Source of the DNA: an uncultured Christensenellaceae bacterium
Lineage (GTDB): Bacteria; Bacillota; Clostridia; Christensenellales; Pumilibacteraceae
DNA length: 64,000 nucleotides
Reading direction: 5' to 3'
Assembly: GCA_910587455.1 (NCBI GenBank)
Contig: CAJULK010000007.1
Coordinates: 49,742 to 113,741 of the forward strand
Below, piece after piece: positions 25,021 through 33,178 of the stretch (positions are counted from its first letter, which is position 1; each line of letters opens with the position of its first letter). Position numbers and translations under genes: made by a program. Below the pieces are notes generated by a model. The model saw only the letters and a list, made by a program, of their open reading frames with translations. It searched no databases and was not told the DNA's origin.

Positions 25021-25962
25021 TCAGAACATTCGCTTTCGTATCATTATTACGATGACGGGCACGAGAATCGCGACTATTATGCCGAGCACTATCCAAAACC
25101 CGTACGGGTTTTCGGCAAACGGCACGAGCACGTTCATTCCCCACAATCCGCTTATAAGCGTCGGTATCGTCAGGAGAATGGTTATTGCCGTCAAAAGCTT
25201 CATTACTATATTCTGATTATTGGAAATGACCGAAGCGAACGCGTCCATGGTCCCCGAAAGAACTTCACGGTGAATGGACGCCACCTCGACCGCCTGTTTG
25301 TTTTCTATTATAACGTCATCCAAAAGATCGTTATCGTCGTCGTAATGTTTGAGCGACGGCAGCGAACGCAATCTGTTTATCACTACCTGATTGGCGTTTA
25401 ACGAAGTGGAAAAATAAACGAGCGCTTTGTCGAGCGCCAACAGTTTTATAAGCTCGGTATTTTTAAGCGCGCGGTGAAGCGATTGCTGAATACGCGTCGC
25501 CGCCTTGTCTATGAGTTTCAGATATGACAAATATTTTGTAGCGTTTACGTAAAGTATTTGATATATAAACCGCGTGCGCTTGTTTACGTCGAAAGCGCGC
25601 ACCGCATTGTTGACGAAATCGCCGAGTATGGACGTTTCGCGCAAACACACGGTCACGAAATAATCGCCGTTGAACACCATGCCGAGCGGCAAAGTCGAGT
25701 AAACGTACGACGAATCTTTTTCCTCGTTTATGACCGGTATATCCACAAGGATAAGCGTGGTATCGCCGTCCGCGTCTATATGCGCCCGTTCCTCTTCGTC
25801 GAGGGCGGCTTTCAACATAACTTCGGGTATGCCTGTCTTTGCTGAAACCTGCTCGACTTCGAGGTCGGACGGATTTTCGAGGTTTATCCAAGTGCCCGGG
25901 ACAATCGCTTCGCACTCTGCGAGTTCGCGCTTGCCGCTTTCCATTGCATAGATATTAAACAT
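25021..25962 (-). CDS. CorA-family magnesium transporter-like protein (313 aa)
   Basis: A homopentameric Mg2+/divalent cation channel-type transporter. The N-terminal alpha/beta cytoplasmic domain (residues 1-230) carries the family PGTWINLENPSDLEVEQVSAKTGIP segment and the long stalk helix, followed by two C-terminal transmembrane helices (about 250-275 and 285-305). The signature GMN is present in SGLWGMNVLVPF between them, and the chain ends with the usual basic RKRMF. The ATG at 25962 was chosen because family members start at MFNIY-like sequences; an upstream TTG would add 12 residues with no support. No ribosome site is obvious. Confidence 0.92.
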   Translation of the reverse strand: MFNIYAMESGKRELAECEAIVPGTWINLENPSDLEVEQVSAKTGIPEVMLKAALDEEERAHIDADGDTTLILVDIPVINEEKDSSYVYSTLPLGMVFNGDYFVTVCLRETSILGDFVNNAVRAFDVNKRTRFIYQILYVNATKYLSYLKLIDKAATRIQQSLHRALKNTELIKLLALDKALVYFSTSLNANQVVINRLRSLPSLKHYDDDNDLLDDVIIENKQAVEVASIHREVLSGTMDAFASVISNNQNIVMKLLTAITILLTIPTLISGLWGMNVLVPFAENPYGFWIVLGIIVAILVPVIVIMIRKRMF

Positions 25963-26039
25963 AGTCGCTTTAACAACGGGCGTCACGCCCCGCCGCAAAA
26001 GCGGGAGCGCAATTTCTACTTATAACAACTACCGTCGGT

Positions 26040-26290
26040 ATTGTCCATTGTTGTCCTCCGCATTTATTTTATCACATACTCCGCCGCAAATCAAGCGTTT
26101 TTTCAAACTGCGAAGAACGAGGTTACGGCGCAATTTCGAAAGTTCGCTCTCAAAACGAAAGGGAACCGACGTAACGCCGTCGGTTCTCTCCCTGTAAATA
26201 TGGGGGAAACCCGGTAACGCAATAAATTGCGATACCATCATATCTCGGAGTACGGCGCTATCTGAACACTCGCACTCAAGACAATTATAT
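26040..26290. other. Gene-free stretch with a 9-bp hairpin
   Basis: No convincing gene is seen between corA and the XRE gene. A 70-codon minus-strand frame (26029-26241) has no ribosome site and unnatural composition. The clearest structure is GAACCGACG (26163-26171), a six-base loop and CGTCGGTTC (26178-26186) without a T-run, flanked by CGCAAT/ATTGCG arms near 26219-26232. It may be a mobile-repeat remnant or a structured RNA. Confidence 0.35.
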
Positions 26291-26342
26291 AAGAAGTTTT
26301 CTTCTTTGTCAAGTCATTTAAGAAGATTTTTTCTAATATAAT
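26291..26342 (+). promoter_or_regulatory. Palindromic A/T operators and -10 box of an XRE gene
   Basis: AAGAAG-TTTT-CTTCTT at 26291-26306 is a perfect palindrome, and a degenerate copy (AGAAGATTTTTTCT) lies at 26321-26334. A TATAAT at 26337-26342 ends seven bases before the ATG at 26350. No good -35 box is present. Confidence 0.5.
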
Positions 26343-26349
26343 ATATACG

Positions 26350-26550
26350 ATGATAGGAACACGGATCAGGGAACTCAGATATGAGCGCGGACTGTCGCAG
26401 AGCGCACTCGCCAAGCAAATAGGCGTCAGTCAGAAAGCCGTCGATTATTGGGAACGCAACGTCAACGAGCCGAAAGCAAGCTATATCGTTTTACTCGCAG
26501 ATTTTTTCTGCGTATCCGCAGACTATCTGCTCTGCCGTACGGAAATGTGA
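26350..26550 (+). CDS. Minimal XRE-family regulator (66 aa)
   Basis: The whole protein is one Cro/C1 helix-turn-helix: TRIRELRYERGLSQSALAKQ, IGVSQKAVDYWERNVNEPKA, then SYIVLLADFFCVSADYLLCR. The 'SADYLLGR' ending is typical of clostridial mini-XRE proteins. There is no ribosome site; the -10 box lies seven bases upstream, so the message may be leaderless. The palindromes at 26291-26334 overlap the promoter region and are likely autoregulatory operators. The target beyond itself is unknown; the converging ypeB gene ends 51 bases away across a terminator. Confidence 0.88.
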   Translation: MIGTRIRELRYERGLSQSALAKQIGVSQKAVDYWERNVNEPKASYIVLLADFFCVSADYLLCRTEM

Positions 26551-26572
26551 CGGTATTTACAACGGCAAATAT

Positions 26573-26596
26573 AAAGCGGCGCCGAAGCGCCGCTTT
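26573..26596. terminator. Bidirectional terminator between XRE gene and ypeB
   Basis: AAAGCGGCG (26573-26581), six-base loop, CGCCGCTTT (26588-26596), flanked by A/T on both sides and lying between converging genes. Confidence 0.75.
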
Positions 26597-26600
26597 TGCT

Positions 26601-27719
26601 TTATTTGACTTCTATCTGTTTGCCTGACTCGGCACACACGTAAACGTAATGCACTCCGTCGTCAAGCTCGTAACGGTATTCGTAGCAAATTCGGTCTCTG
26701 CCGTCGAGCGAATGTACGACAAGCGTTCCCTCTCCGCCGCCCGCTGCCGAACGTCTTGCTTCGCTCTCCGTCTTTTTTGCCGTCGGGATATCGTTATGCT
26801 CCCTATCGCAACCGCCTGCCGTAAACATAACGGCCTCGCCGCCGTACACTATGGCGTTTGACAGATCGTCCGCCGCGAGTGCGCCGTCGAAATCTCTGCA
26901 CATAATCACAGCTATCGACCGACCGACGCGCTCGCTCGCTTTTACGACGAGATCGTCGTATCCGCATGCGGCTGCGGCTTTGAGCGCTATATCCTTGGCG
27001 CGATCGGTATCCGTTTCATCTCCGCTTTCCGTGCGCATAAACGAGTATTCGGTTATCTTGTTGCCGCACACTATCGCGTAGCCCGTTCTGCCGTTGCGTT
27101 CGGTATTGAACTCCATATGTCCGTCCCACGCGCCGATATAGTCGGCAACAGAAGCGCTTAACGCTTTTTTGACGAATTCGGCGGCTTCCGCGATCTCCTC
27201 GTCGGTGGGCGGAGGGATCGGCTCGCCGTCCGATTCGCCGGTTATAAGTTCGCCGTCGTAAACGAACTCGACACCTTCCGACACCGCTTCGTAGAACCGC
27301 GTCGAAAGCTCGTACAGTTTGTCCGACATTTCTATAGTGACGGTAGTGTCGTATGAATGAAGCACCGTCGATATGTCGTTGAGAAACGCTTCCTTGCTTC
27401 TGTTTTCGGCATAGTCGCCGCCGTCACATTCGAGCGCCGTTTCCGCGCGCACGGCGTGAACGAGCGCGGTTTTATTGATCGCTTCCGCGGGCTTCGCTTC
27501 GATACACAGCCTCAGCGCAGACATTCTGTCGCGCAGGCCGTACGCCGCGTCCACCAACAAATGGCGCGAAATATTGTTTCCGCCTGCGTCTTGCATATGC
27601 CTTTCCCGCACCGCAAGCACAAGACCGGATATGACCCCGCCGAACATGATCGCAAGCGTAGTTATTATAGTTGCTATAATGAACGCGGTATTCTTTTTTT
27701 CGTTCAAATTGTTTACCAT
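26601..27719 (-). CDS. ypeB: YpeB-like germination protein (372 aa)
   Basis: Partner of the SleB cortex lytic enzyme, needed for its stability or localisation in the spore. A single N-terminal transmembrane helix (about residues 12-36) precedes a helical region (40-150) and a C-terminal region with PepSY/YPEB-like beta-alpha units: GYAIVCGNKITEYSF, then IALKAAAACGYDDLVVK, and GTLVVHSLDGRDRICYEYRYELDDGVHYVYVCAESGKQIEV at the end. Sequence similarity to Bacillus YpeB is modest, but the order spoIIR-sleB-ypeB and the topology support the call. It lies 73 bases downstream of sleB. Confidence 0.75.
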   Translation of the reverse strand: MVNNLNEKKNTAFIIATIITTLAIMFGGVISGLVLAVRERHMQDAGGNNISRHLLVDAAYGLRDRMSALRLCIEAKPAEAINKTALVHAVRAETALECDGGDYAENRSKEAFLNDISTVLHSYDTTVTIEMSDKLYELSTRFYEAVSEGVEFVYDGELITGESDGEPIPPPTDEEIAEAAEFVKKALSASVADYIGAWDGHMEFNTERNGRTGYAIVCGNKITEYSFMRTESGDETDTDRAKDIALKAAAACGYDDLVVKASERVGRSIAVIMCRDFDGALAADDLSNAIVYGGEAVMFTAGGCDREHNDIPTAKKTESEARRSAAGGGEGTLVVHSLDGRDRICYEYRYELDDGVHYVYVCAESGKQIEVK

Positions 27720-27792
27720 TGTTTTTCCCCTTTTAGTTTATGCGACAGCCGTACAAAACCGCGCCGCTGATTTACGTGTACTGCCCATTCGA

Positions 27793-28929
27793 TCACAGAG
27801 CGAAGTTGTGCCGACCGATCTTGATATGCACTGTAAGCGTCCATATCCAGCTCGAAGTTGCGGTAGCGGGATTGTAATAGTACAAACATCCGCCGGTAGG
27901 ATCGACGCCGCTGAGCGCGTCGCGCGCCGCATTGTATGCCGTTTGGTTGGGCGTGAGATTGATCTGTCCGTCGTTGACCGCAGTGAAAGCGTTGCGCTGA
28001 TATATGACGCCGTAAATTGTATTCGGGAACTTGGACGAACGCACGCGGTTGAGAACGACCGCAGCCACCGCTACCTGACCGTTATACGGCTCGCCGCGCG
28101 ATTCTCCGTACACGCACCGCGCCAAAAGATCGAGATCGCTCTGACTGACGTTACCTATAGAGCCCGAAGACCCGCCCGACGACGATCCGCCGCTGCCGAG
28201 CGTTATGCCGAGTTTCTTTGCCGTAGCCGAACCTACTACGCCGTCGACGGTGAGTCCGCTGTCCGATTGATAGCTCATGACGGCGCACATCGTGCGCTTG
28301 CCCCACTGTCCGTCTACCGACGAAGTGTAGTAACCGAGATTTTTGAGCGCAGTCTGAACCGCTTTTACGTTTGCGGTCGTTTTGCCTTGCGTGATGCCGC
28401 CGCTTCGCGCCGCAGAAGAAAGAGTCACGCCGAGCCTGCGCGAAGTTCCGCCGCCCACTCTGCCGTCCGTCGTAAGCCCGTTATCCGATTGATAACGCAG
28501 TACCGCGGCAAGCGTTTTATTGCCCCAAGCGCCGTCAACCGTTGATTTATAGTATCCGAAAGTCTTGAGCCGCGCCTGAACTGCGGCTACGTTTGCGGTA
28601 GTATTGCCGTAAGTGATCCCGCCGCGAATAGGCAAAGTTATGCCGAGCGCGCGTTCCGTGGCGCTGCCGACTATTCCGTCGGCTTTGAGTCCTTTATCCG
28701 CCTGAAAACGCTTGACCGCCGAATCGGTACCTTTGCCCCAAATCCCGTCTACGGACGAACGGTAATAGCCGAGAGTGGACAGCCTTGTCTGAACTGCAGC
28801 CACGTTTCCGTACGTATTGCCTTTTGCTACGTCGGCGAATGCCGTTATCCCGCCCGCAACGGTTGCGATCACGATCACGAGCACGCAGGCGGCAAGGACC
28901 GCGGCTGTACGTCTTAACGATTTTGTCAT
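27793..28929 (-). CDS. sleB: SleB-like spore cortex lytic enzyme (378 aa)
   Basis: Cell-wall hydrolase that degrades spore cortex peptidoglycan during germination. Residues 8-31 are a signal or anchor helix. Three peptidoglycan-binding type-1 repeats follow (about 38-92, 100-165, 178-235), each with a 'V-x-x-x-Q-x-x-L-x-x-x-G-Y' start and an 'F/Y-Q-x-D-x-G-L-x-x-D-G-x-V-G' core. The C-terminal Hydrolase_2 domain (about 255-378) has LLARCVYGESRGEPYNGQVAVAAVVLNRV with the putative catalytic Glu, and NLTPNQTAYNAARDALSG...LYYYNPATATS. Three PG-binding repeats are more than the one usual in Bacillus SleB. It sits between spoIIR and ypeB. Confidence 0.92.
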   Translation of the reverse strand: MTKSLRRTAAVLAACVLVIVIATVAGGITAFADVAKGNTYGNVAAVQTRLSTLGYYRSSVDGIWGKGTDSAVKRFQADKGLKADGIVGSATERALGITLPIRGGITYGNTTANVAAVQARLKTFGYYKSTVDGAWGNKTLAAVLRYQSDNGLTTDGRVGGGTSRRLGVTLSSAARSGGITQGKTTANVKAVQTALKNLGYYTSSVDGQWGKRTMCAVMSYQSDSGLTVDGVVGSATAKKLGITLGSGGSSSGGSSGSIGNVSQSDLDLLARCVYGESRGEPYNGQVAVAAVVLNRVRSSKFPNTIYGVIYQRNAFTAVNDGQINLTPNQTAYNAARDALSGVDPTGGCLYYYNPATATSSWIWTLTVHIKIGRHNFAL

Positions 28930-28977
28930 TTCTTTGGTTCCTTTGTTTTTCTTGTACTTGACGGCGCAACGATCGAA

Positions 28978-29502
28978 TCAGCCGAACAATTCGGCAAAGA
29001 ACGATTTATAAACGAACTCTTCGCCGTAACACAGCGGCGGATATATGACGCACCACCAATTATCGCCTGCGGCTTCGCCGAGTTCTATAATGAGCGCGTC
29101 GTAGTATCCTTCGGGCACAACTTCGTCTTTGTACATTCGCGACGGAAAATACTCGTTACGAAGCACGGCTCGCGCCGAATACGAAAACCCGTTTTCTCGA
29201 AGTTTGCCGGTCGCGATGTCGGACAGTATGTCCAGCCTTTCGCCAATCTCGGCGTACGCCTCGTCGAAAGTGCTTTTGCGGATATTGTTTTCGATATAAT
29301 CGTTTACCGCGTCGCGCACTTTGAGCTTGACCGCCTGGTCGTCTTGCGAATTCGAGTTTGCACGTATATGCAAACGCAACATTTCGCCGTCGTAATTATT
29401 ATTGTCAATACACGCGCAAAATATTGCCGGAATACAAAAAATTATGGCGACGGACACCAACAAAGATATTATCTTCAACAATATATCGACCGATTTTTTC
29501 AT
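28978..29502 (-). CDS. spoIIR: Stage II sporulation protein R (174 aa)
   Basis: Secreted signalling protein made in the forespore that triggers SpoIIGA processing of pro-sigma-E in the mother cell. A hydrophobic N-terminal segment (about residues 5-30) precedes the family core: LRLHIRANSNSQDDQAVKLKVRDAV, a helical middle, and the highly characteristic YDALIIELGEAAGDNWWCVIYPPLC. The ATG at 29502 is the most natural start (MKKS before the hydrophobic segment); in-frame ATGs at 29532 and 29559 are possible and none has a good ribosome site. It is the first gene of a spoIIR-sleB-ypeB cluster. Confidence 0.93.
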   Translation of the reverse strand: MKKSVDILLKIISLLVSVAIIFCIPAIFCACIDNNNYDGEMLRLHIRANSNSQDDQAVKLKVRDAVNDYIENNIRKSTFDEAYAEIGERLDILSDIATGKLRENGFSYSARAVLRNEYFPSRMYKDEVVPEGYYDALIIELGEAAGDNWWCVIYPPLCYGEEFVYKSFFAELFG

Positions 29503-29571
29503 ACACACGATTATTGCCCGCCGATATGACATATATACGGTGTTATAAAAATTCCGCAAACAAAAATGCGC

Positions 29572-29769
29572 CTAATTACATAATGTATATACTTCCACTT
29601 TCATCACTCTCGCTATTTTGAATAACGCATTGATAAAAAAATTTTCTCCGGATAAAATTCTGTTAAATGTGGATATGCTTATTCTGCAAAGTTTACAAAA
29701 AGCGGTTTTCGTTAAATTGTGTGCGCCGATATAATCCGAAATTTTTTCGGTATTTATCTTATTTTCCAT
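29572..29769 (-). CDS. Small helix-turn-helix protein (65 aa)
   Basis: A mini-XRE fold: KINTEKISDYIGAHNLTKTA, FCKLCRISISTFNRILSG, then FFINALFKIARVMKVEVYTL. The second and third helices fit the Cro-type reader pair. GGAGG precedes the ATG at 29769. It is divergent from another XRE gene (29892), and the shared 122-base gap carries three near-identical palindromes, so the two probably form a cross-regulated pair. Their downstream target is unknown. Confidence 0.8.
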   Translation of the reverse strand: MENKINTEKISDYIGAHNLTKTAFCKLCRISISTFNRILSGENFFINALFKIARVMKVEVYTLCN

Positions 29770-29783
29770 AATATTTCCTCCAT

Positions 29784-29855
29784 ATTACCATTCGGTAATA
29801 TAATTATATCATTACCGTTTGGTAATGTAAACCGTTTTTATTACCGTTTGGTATA
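29784..29855. promoter_or_regulatory. Three tandem operators ATTACCrTTyGGTAAT
   Basis: Palindromes at 29784-29799 (ATTACCATTCGGTAAT), 29811-29826 (ATTACCGTTTGGTAAT) and 29840-29855 (ATTACCGTTTGGTATA, last arm imperfect). Start-to-start distances are 27 and 29 bp. The third overlaps a TATAAA -10 box for the plus-strand XRE gene. They occupy the region between two divergent XRE genes. Confidence 0.7.
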
Positions 29856-29891
29856 AAATATATGCGAAACGATATTCGGACGAGGTATATT

Positions 29892-30095
29892 ATGAACAAG
29901 TTTGCCGAAAGACTGACGGAACTCAGAAAAGAGAAAAATCTCTCTCAAAACGAATTGGCAAAACAACTGAATATAAGCGTCGCGTGTATAAATCGTTGGG
30001 AAAACAATTTGCGCGTGCCGAATATAGACAGTTTAGCATTACTATGCAAATATTTTTCGTGCAGTGCCGATTATTTAATAGGCTTGGAAGACTGA
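29892..30095 (+). CDS. XRE-family regulator (67 aa)
   Basis: A clean Cro/C1 helix-turn-helix filling the protein: FAERLTELRKEKNLSQNELA, KQLNISVACINRWENNLRVP and NIDSLALLCKYFSCSADYLI. The C-terminus IGLED is typical. The ATG at 29892 is favoured over an upstream in-frame ATG because GAGG is placed seven bases before it. The three palindromes upstream overlap its promoter, suggesting repression by itself or by the divergent mini-XRE. No target gene follows on the same strand; the neighbouring ispE converges. Confidence 0.9.
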   Translation: MNKFAERLTELRKEKNLSQNELAKQLNISVACINRWENNLRVPNIDSLALLCKYFSCSADYLIGLED

Positions 30096-30148
30096 GCGCC
30101 TATTTGTTTTAGGTTACTATATAAGCTATACGACGCAAAAAAACGACG

Positions 30149-31018
30149 TTATCTTTCTATCCATTCGTACATGACTCCGACCTTTGCGGGCGCAAACACC
30201 GCAAACCCGTTCTCGCCGCGCAACCGCGCCGCGCAAGCCGCGAATTTATCAATATCCGTAAAGTAGCCGAGAACCATGCCGCCCGAACCGGTCATATTGA
30301 CGGTCGCGCCGCATTCGCGCAAAAGCTCCGCATTATGCACGACCGACGGCTCGAGCATAGAAACGGGCTTGTAAAGCGCGTTGCCCGAAAGTCCGAGCGC
30401 GGCGGGATCGCCCGACAAAAGCAGCTCGCACAGTTTTTCAGTATCCGTCGGGCAGAATTGTTTATCGCGGTACATCTCGTCGAACTTGCCGTACGCTTCG
30501 CGCGTGGAAACGCTGCCCGACATCAACCCGACCGCGAATATTTTTAACTTGTTTTCCATAAAAAACATGTCTTCGCCCACGCCGCGTACCCGCGCCAAAC
30601 CGCCCGTAAGCATGAACGGCACATCCGATCCGACCGAAAGCGCCGCTTTGCGCACGTCCGCCGTATGCGGCAAGCCGTAAAGCACGTCGAATGCGCGTAT
30701 GACCGCCGCACCGTCTGCGGATGAACCGCCGAGCCCCGCGCCGACGGGAATACCCTTTTCTATAAATATATCCATTCCGCGCCTGCCGACAAGCTCGCAC
30801 ATTTTGCGCGCTGCCGTTGCGGCGGTGTTTTGCTCGCCTATTTCGGCGTTTGCGAACACGACGTTGATCTTGTCGTCGGCGCGCTCCGTCACGGTGAGCG
30901 TATCGAAACGGTCGAGCGACATCATCACGCTGTCGAGAGTGTGAAGCCCGCCCGCTGCGCCCGTAATATTGAGCGATATATTGGCTTTTGCGAAAGCACG
31001 CAACTTTAATTTTCTCAT
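30149..31018 (-). CDS. ispE: 4-diphosphocytidyl-2-C-methyl-D-erythritol kinase (289 aa)
   Basis: GHMP kinase of the MEP isoprenoid pathway. The N-terminal AFAKANISLNITGA substrate segment, the ATP loop PVGAGLGGSSADGAAVIRA (about residues 90-108), GSDVPFMLTGGLARVRG and the C-terminal MTGSGGMVLGYF motif are all in place. At 289 residues it has family length. Its start is directly after a perfect promoter with no leader (31025-31053). The order veg, sipL, ispE on the same strand recalls the veg-sspF-ispE neighbourhood of Bacillus. Confidence 0.95.
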   Translation of the reverse strand: MRKLKLRAFAKANISLNITGAAGGLHTLDSVMMSLDRFDTLTVTERADDKINVVFANAEIGEQNTAATAARKMCELVGRRGMDIFIEKGIPVGAGLGGSSADGAAVIRAFDVLYGLPHTADVRKAALSVGSDVPFMLTGGLARVRGVGEDMFFMENKLKIFAVGLMSGSVSTREAYGKFDEMYRDKQFCPTDTEKLCELLLSGDPAALGLSGNALYKPVSMLEPSVVHNAELLRECGATVNMTGSGGMVLGYFTDIDKFAACAARLRGENGFAVFAPAKVGVMYEWIER

Positions 31019-31024
31019 GTTTCG

Positions 31025-31053
31025 ATTATAACACCGCCGACGTCCGTTGTCAA
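31025..31053 (-). promoter_or_regulatory. Leaderless promoter of ispE
   Basis: Minus-strand TTGACA, 17-base spacer, TATAAT, six bases, ATG. No ribosome binding site can fit. Confidence 0.8.
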
Positions 31054-31071
31054 TCCGTTTTTACGCAGCAT

Positions 31072-31098
31072 AAAACGCGCGGCAATGCCGCGCGTTTT
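31072..31098. terminator. Perfect 12-bp hairpin terminator after sipL
   Basis: AAAACGCGCGGC (31072-31083), three-base loop, GCCGCGCGTTTT (31087-31098). It separates sipL from the ispE promoter. Confidence 0.78.
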
Positions 31099-31113
31099 CG
31101 ATACCCGTCTCTG

Positions 31114-32580
31114 TTATTTTATACAGAAATTGACAAGCCGCTCGCCGCCCGCAAACGGTGCCTGACAGTCGTTCTGCTCGGCTACGCGCTCGGGCGAACA
31201 GCAAAGCGCTTTCGCCGCCTGCCACAGTGTTTCGCCGGGCTTGGCGATATGAACGATCACCGTCGCATCGGGCGCGGGGATAGCTTCGCCGCGAACGACG
31301 GACACCACTGCAGGCACGGTTTTGCACGACGACGCACGCACCGTGAAAGCCACCTCGGCTTTTATGTCGAACACCGATTCGCGCCTGATCTTTACCGTAA
31401 CGTCTGTCACCGTCGCGCGCGCTCTTACTTCGGTCGCGTCGGTATGCAAAGACAACGGCATTGAAAACGGCAGCCTGAACGACAGCGTATCCACGGCGTT
31501 CTTTTCGGCATTGTAATAAACCACGTCACCGCCCACAAGTCCTTCTACGTTTACTTTACCGCCGTCGATACGCACGTCGCCTATCGAACACACAGTGTTG
31601 GCCACGCACAGCACGTTGTCCGCCGCGAGACGTTCGGGCGCGAGCGTAACCTGCCCGTCTACCGCGTCCGTCACCGTCTGCTGCGGTTCGACGGAACAGC
31701 ACAGTATCTCCGAAGTTTCGGTTTCGAGCACGCTGTCCGCACAGAATACGTCGGTCACTGTCTGCGCCGTTCTGTGCGCAAATACTACCGCATCTATCGC
31801 GAGAGTCACCGAAAGTTCGAGCTTGCCTTCATCGTTGATCGCAGCGGCGGAATCGACCGCGCAAACGTCGGCATAGGCAGTGCACGCGGGATCGGCGCCG
31901 AGCGCGGCAACGCTTTTGACAAACGGCGTAACTATGCGATTGCTCGCTATAAGATCGTCAGCGCGCGTGATAACATTGCTGTAAACGGCGCCGGAAATTT
32001 TGACGTCGCCGTCGCCCACATCGACCGCGGTCACGACCGCCTTGCTCGTAACGCATACGATCTCGCACGGCTTTACGGTTATGCTGTCGGTGACGTAAAC
32101 GGTCTCTGACTGCTCGGCGATCACCGAGCAGTATCCGATCTCCGAGTTTTCTGAGTATATCCCGTCGCCCGTGTCTGATATGCAATCGCAGCCGTGATGC
32201 GCTACGGCAAGCGCGTCGGTATCTATTACGGCAACGAGCTTGATCGCGCCGCCGTCGCTCGTAGCCTCGCAGTTGATGACTTCGGGCGAAAGCATGATCT
32301 TCATGCCGCCGACTATCGAGGGCGAAGCGATCTTATCCGAAAACTCGGCAACCGCCGAAACACATTCCGTGCGTCCGCCCGTAAGAATAAGACAGTCGAA
32401 TCTCACCTTGCCTGTATATCTGACCTCGCCGGTGAACACCTCGCTCACGCTCGTCGTCACATTAGCCGCCGCCGACAATATGCGGCACTCGCCTTCTGCG
32501 GACTGACGTGCTTCGACCACCGCCTGACCGCGTGCGACCGAGATAAATTCGTCGCTTTTGATACTGTTTGTTTCGGGCAT
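31114..32580 (-). CDS. sipL: SipL-like DUF3794 (SPOCS) and LysM spore-coat protein (488 aa)
   Basis: Functional analogue of the clostridial spore coat morphogenetic factor SipL. The first about 430 residues are beta-rich and contain repeated DUF3794/SPOCS-type units (for example VNVEGLVGGDVVYYNAEKN and VRFDCLILTGG strands). The C-terminus is a LysM domain: VHIAKPGETLWQAAKALCCS, then PERVAEQND (about residues 438-485). LysM and SPOCS domains link the coat to the spore surface through SpoIVA in Clostridioides. It lies between veg and ispE and ends in a strong terminator. The assignment as SipL rather than another DUF3794-LysM paralogue is inferred. Confidence 0.82.
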   Translation of the reverse strand: MPETNSIKSDEFISVARGQAVVEARQSAEGECRILSAAANVTTSVSEVFTGEVRYTGKVRFDCLILTGGRTECVSAVAEFSDKIASPSIVGGMKIMLSPEVINCEATSDGGAIKLVAVIDTDALAVAHHGCDCISDTGDGIYSENSEIGYCSVIAEQSETVYVTDSITVKPCEIVCVTSKAVVTAVDVGDGDVKISGAVYSNVITRADDLIASNRIVTPFVKSVAALGADPACTAYADVCAVDSAAAINDEGKLELSVTLAIDAVVFAHRTAQTVTDVFCADSVLETETSEILCCSVEPQQTVTDAVDGQVTLAPERLAADNVLCVANTVCSIGDVRIDGGKVNVEGLVGGDVVYYNAEKNAVDTLSFRLPFSMPLSLHTDATEVRARATVTDVTVKIRRESVFDIKAEVAFTVRASSCKTVPAVVSVVRGEAIPAPDATVIVHIAKPGETLWQAAKALCCSPERVAEQNDCQAPFAGGERLVNFCIK

Positions 32581-32776
32581 ATTCGCCTCCTTGCGTTTAT
32601 GTTATCGCTATAAGATATTCGCGACAGGCACGGAATATGCAAGACGAATAAGACTTTCGAAGCATATAAAAATTTTTGCGACAAAATACGAAGTTTTACG
32701 GCAAAACAAAAACCGCGCGAACGCGGTCAATGCCTCGATACATATAATGGAAAACAACGGCCGGCGCCTCGACCCA

Positions 32777-33007
32777 TCAAGCTCTCGTGAATATAATGTC
32801 GCCGCAAATAACGTCCGAATACGAAAACGACACAAGATCTCCCGCCGCCGCCCGAAACGTGAATACAGACGGGAAAGTATCGACTATCACCCCGTCGTAG
32901 CTTACCGTCTTTTTTCTGCCTTTATTGACCGATACGGATAGAGCCTTGCCTTTAAGCTCGATTATCTTGGCTTTTACTTCCGCAACGGAAACTGCGCGCT
33001 GTCTCAT
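32777..33007 (-). CDS. veg: Veg family protein (76 aa)
   Basis: A small SH3-like beta-barrel protein conserved across Firmicutes; in Bacillus it stimulates biofilm genes. The family core is present: VAEVKAKIIELKGKALSVSV, NKGRKKTVSYDGVIVDTFPS, VFTFRAAAGDLVSFSYSDVI. The Bacillus sequence has 'GRKK...GVIxETYPSVFxV' in the same place. GGAGG precedes the ATG. It is upstream of the sipL and ispE genes. Between 32580 and 32777 no gene is visible. Confidence 0.93.
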   Translation of the reverse strand: MRQRAVSVAEVKAKIIELKGKALSVSVNKGRKKTVSYDGVIVDTFPSVFTFRAAAGDLVSFSYSDVICGDIIFTRA

Positions 33008-33114
33008 TGGTTTTACCTCCGCGAAAATTATGGACGCGACCGTGCCGCTTTATACCCGTCTACACGAATTTTACAAAATAAATCATAAAAATCTTCCAAA
33101 CGGCGCTCAAACAG

Positions 33115-33143
33115 TTTACAAAAATAGCAAAAACGCATATAAT
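33115..33143 (+). promoter_or_regulatory. Promoter of the acidic zinc-ribbon gene
   Basis: TTTACA at 33115-33120 and TATAAT at 33138-33143, 17-base spacer, 35 bases before the ATG at 33179. Confidence 0.75.
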
Positions 33144-33178
33144 ATGTGCGATTCATTAAGCGAATAACGGAGAAAGCT

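Noticed and set aside
26029..26241. 70-codon minus-strand frame between corA and an XRE gene
   Set aside because: No ribosome site, overlaps hairpin DNA, and resembles repeat translation.
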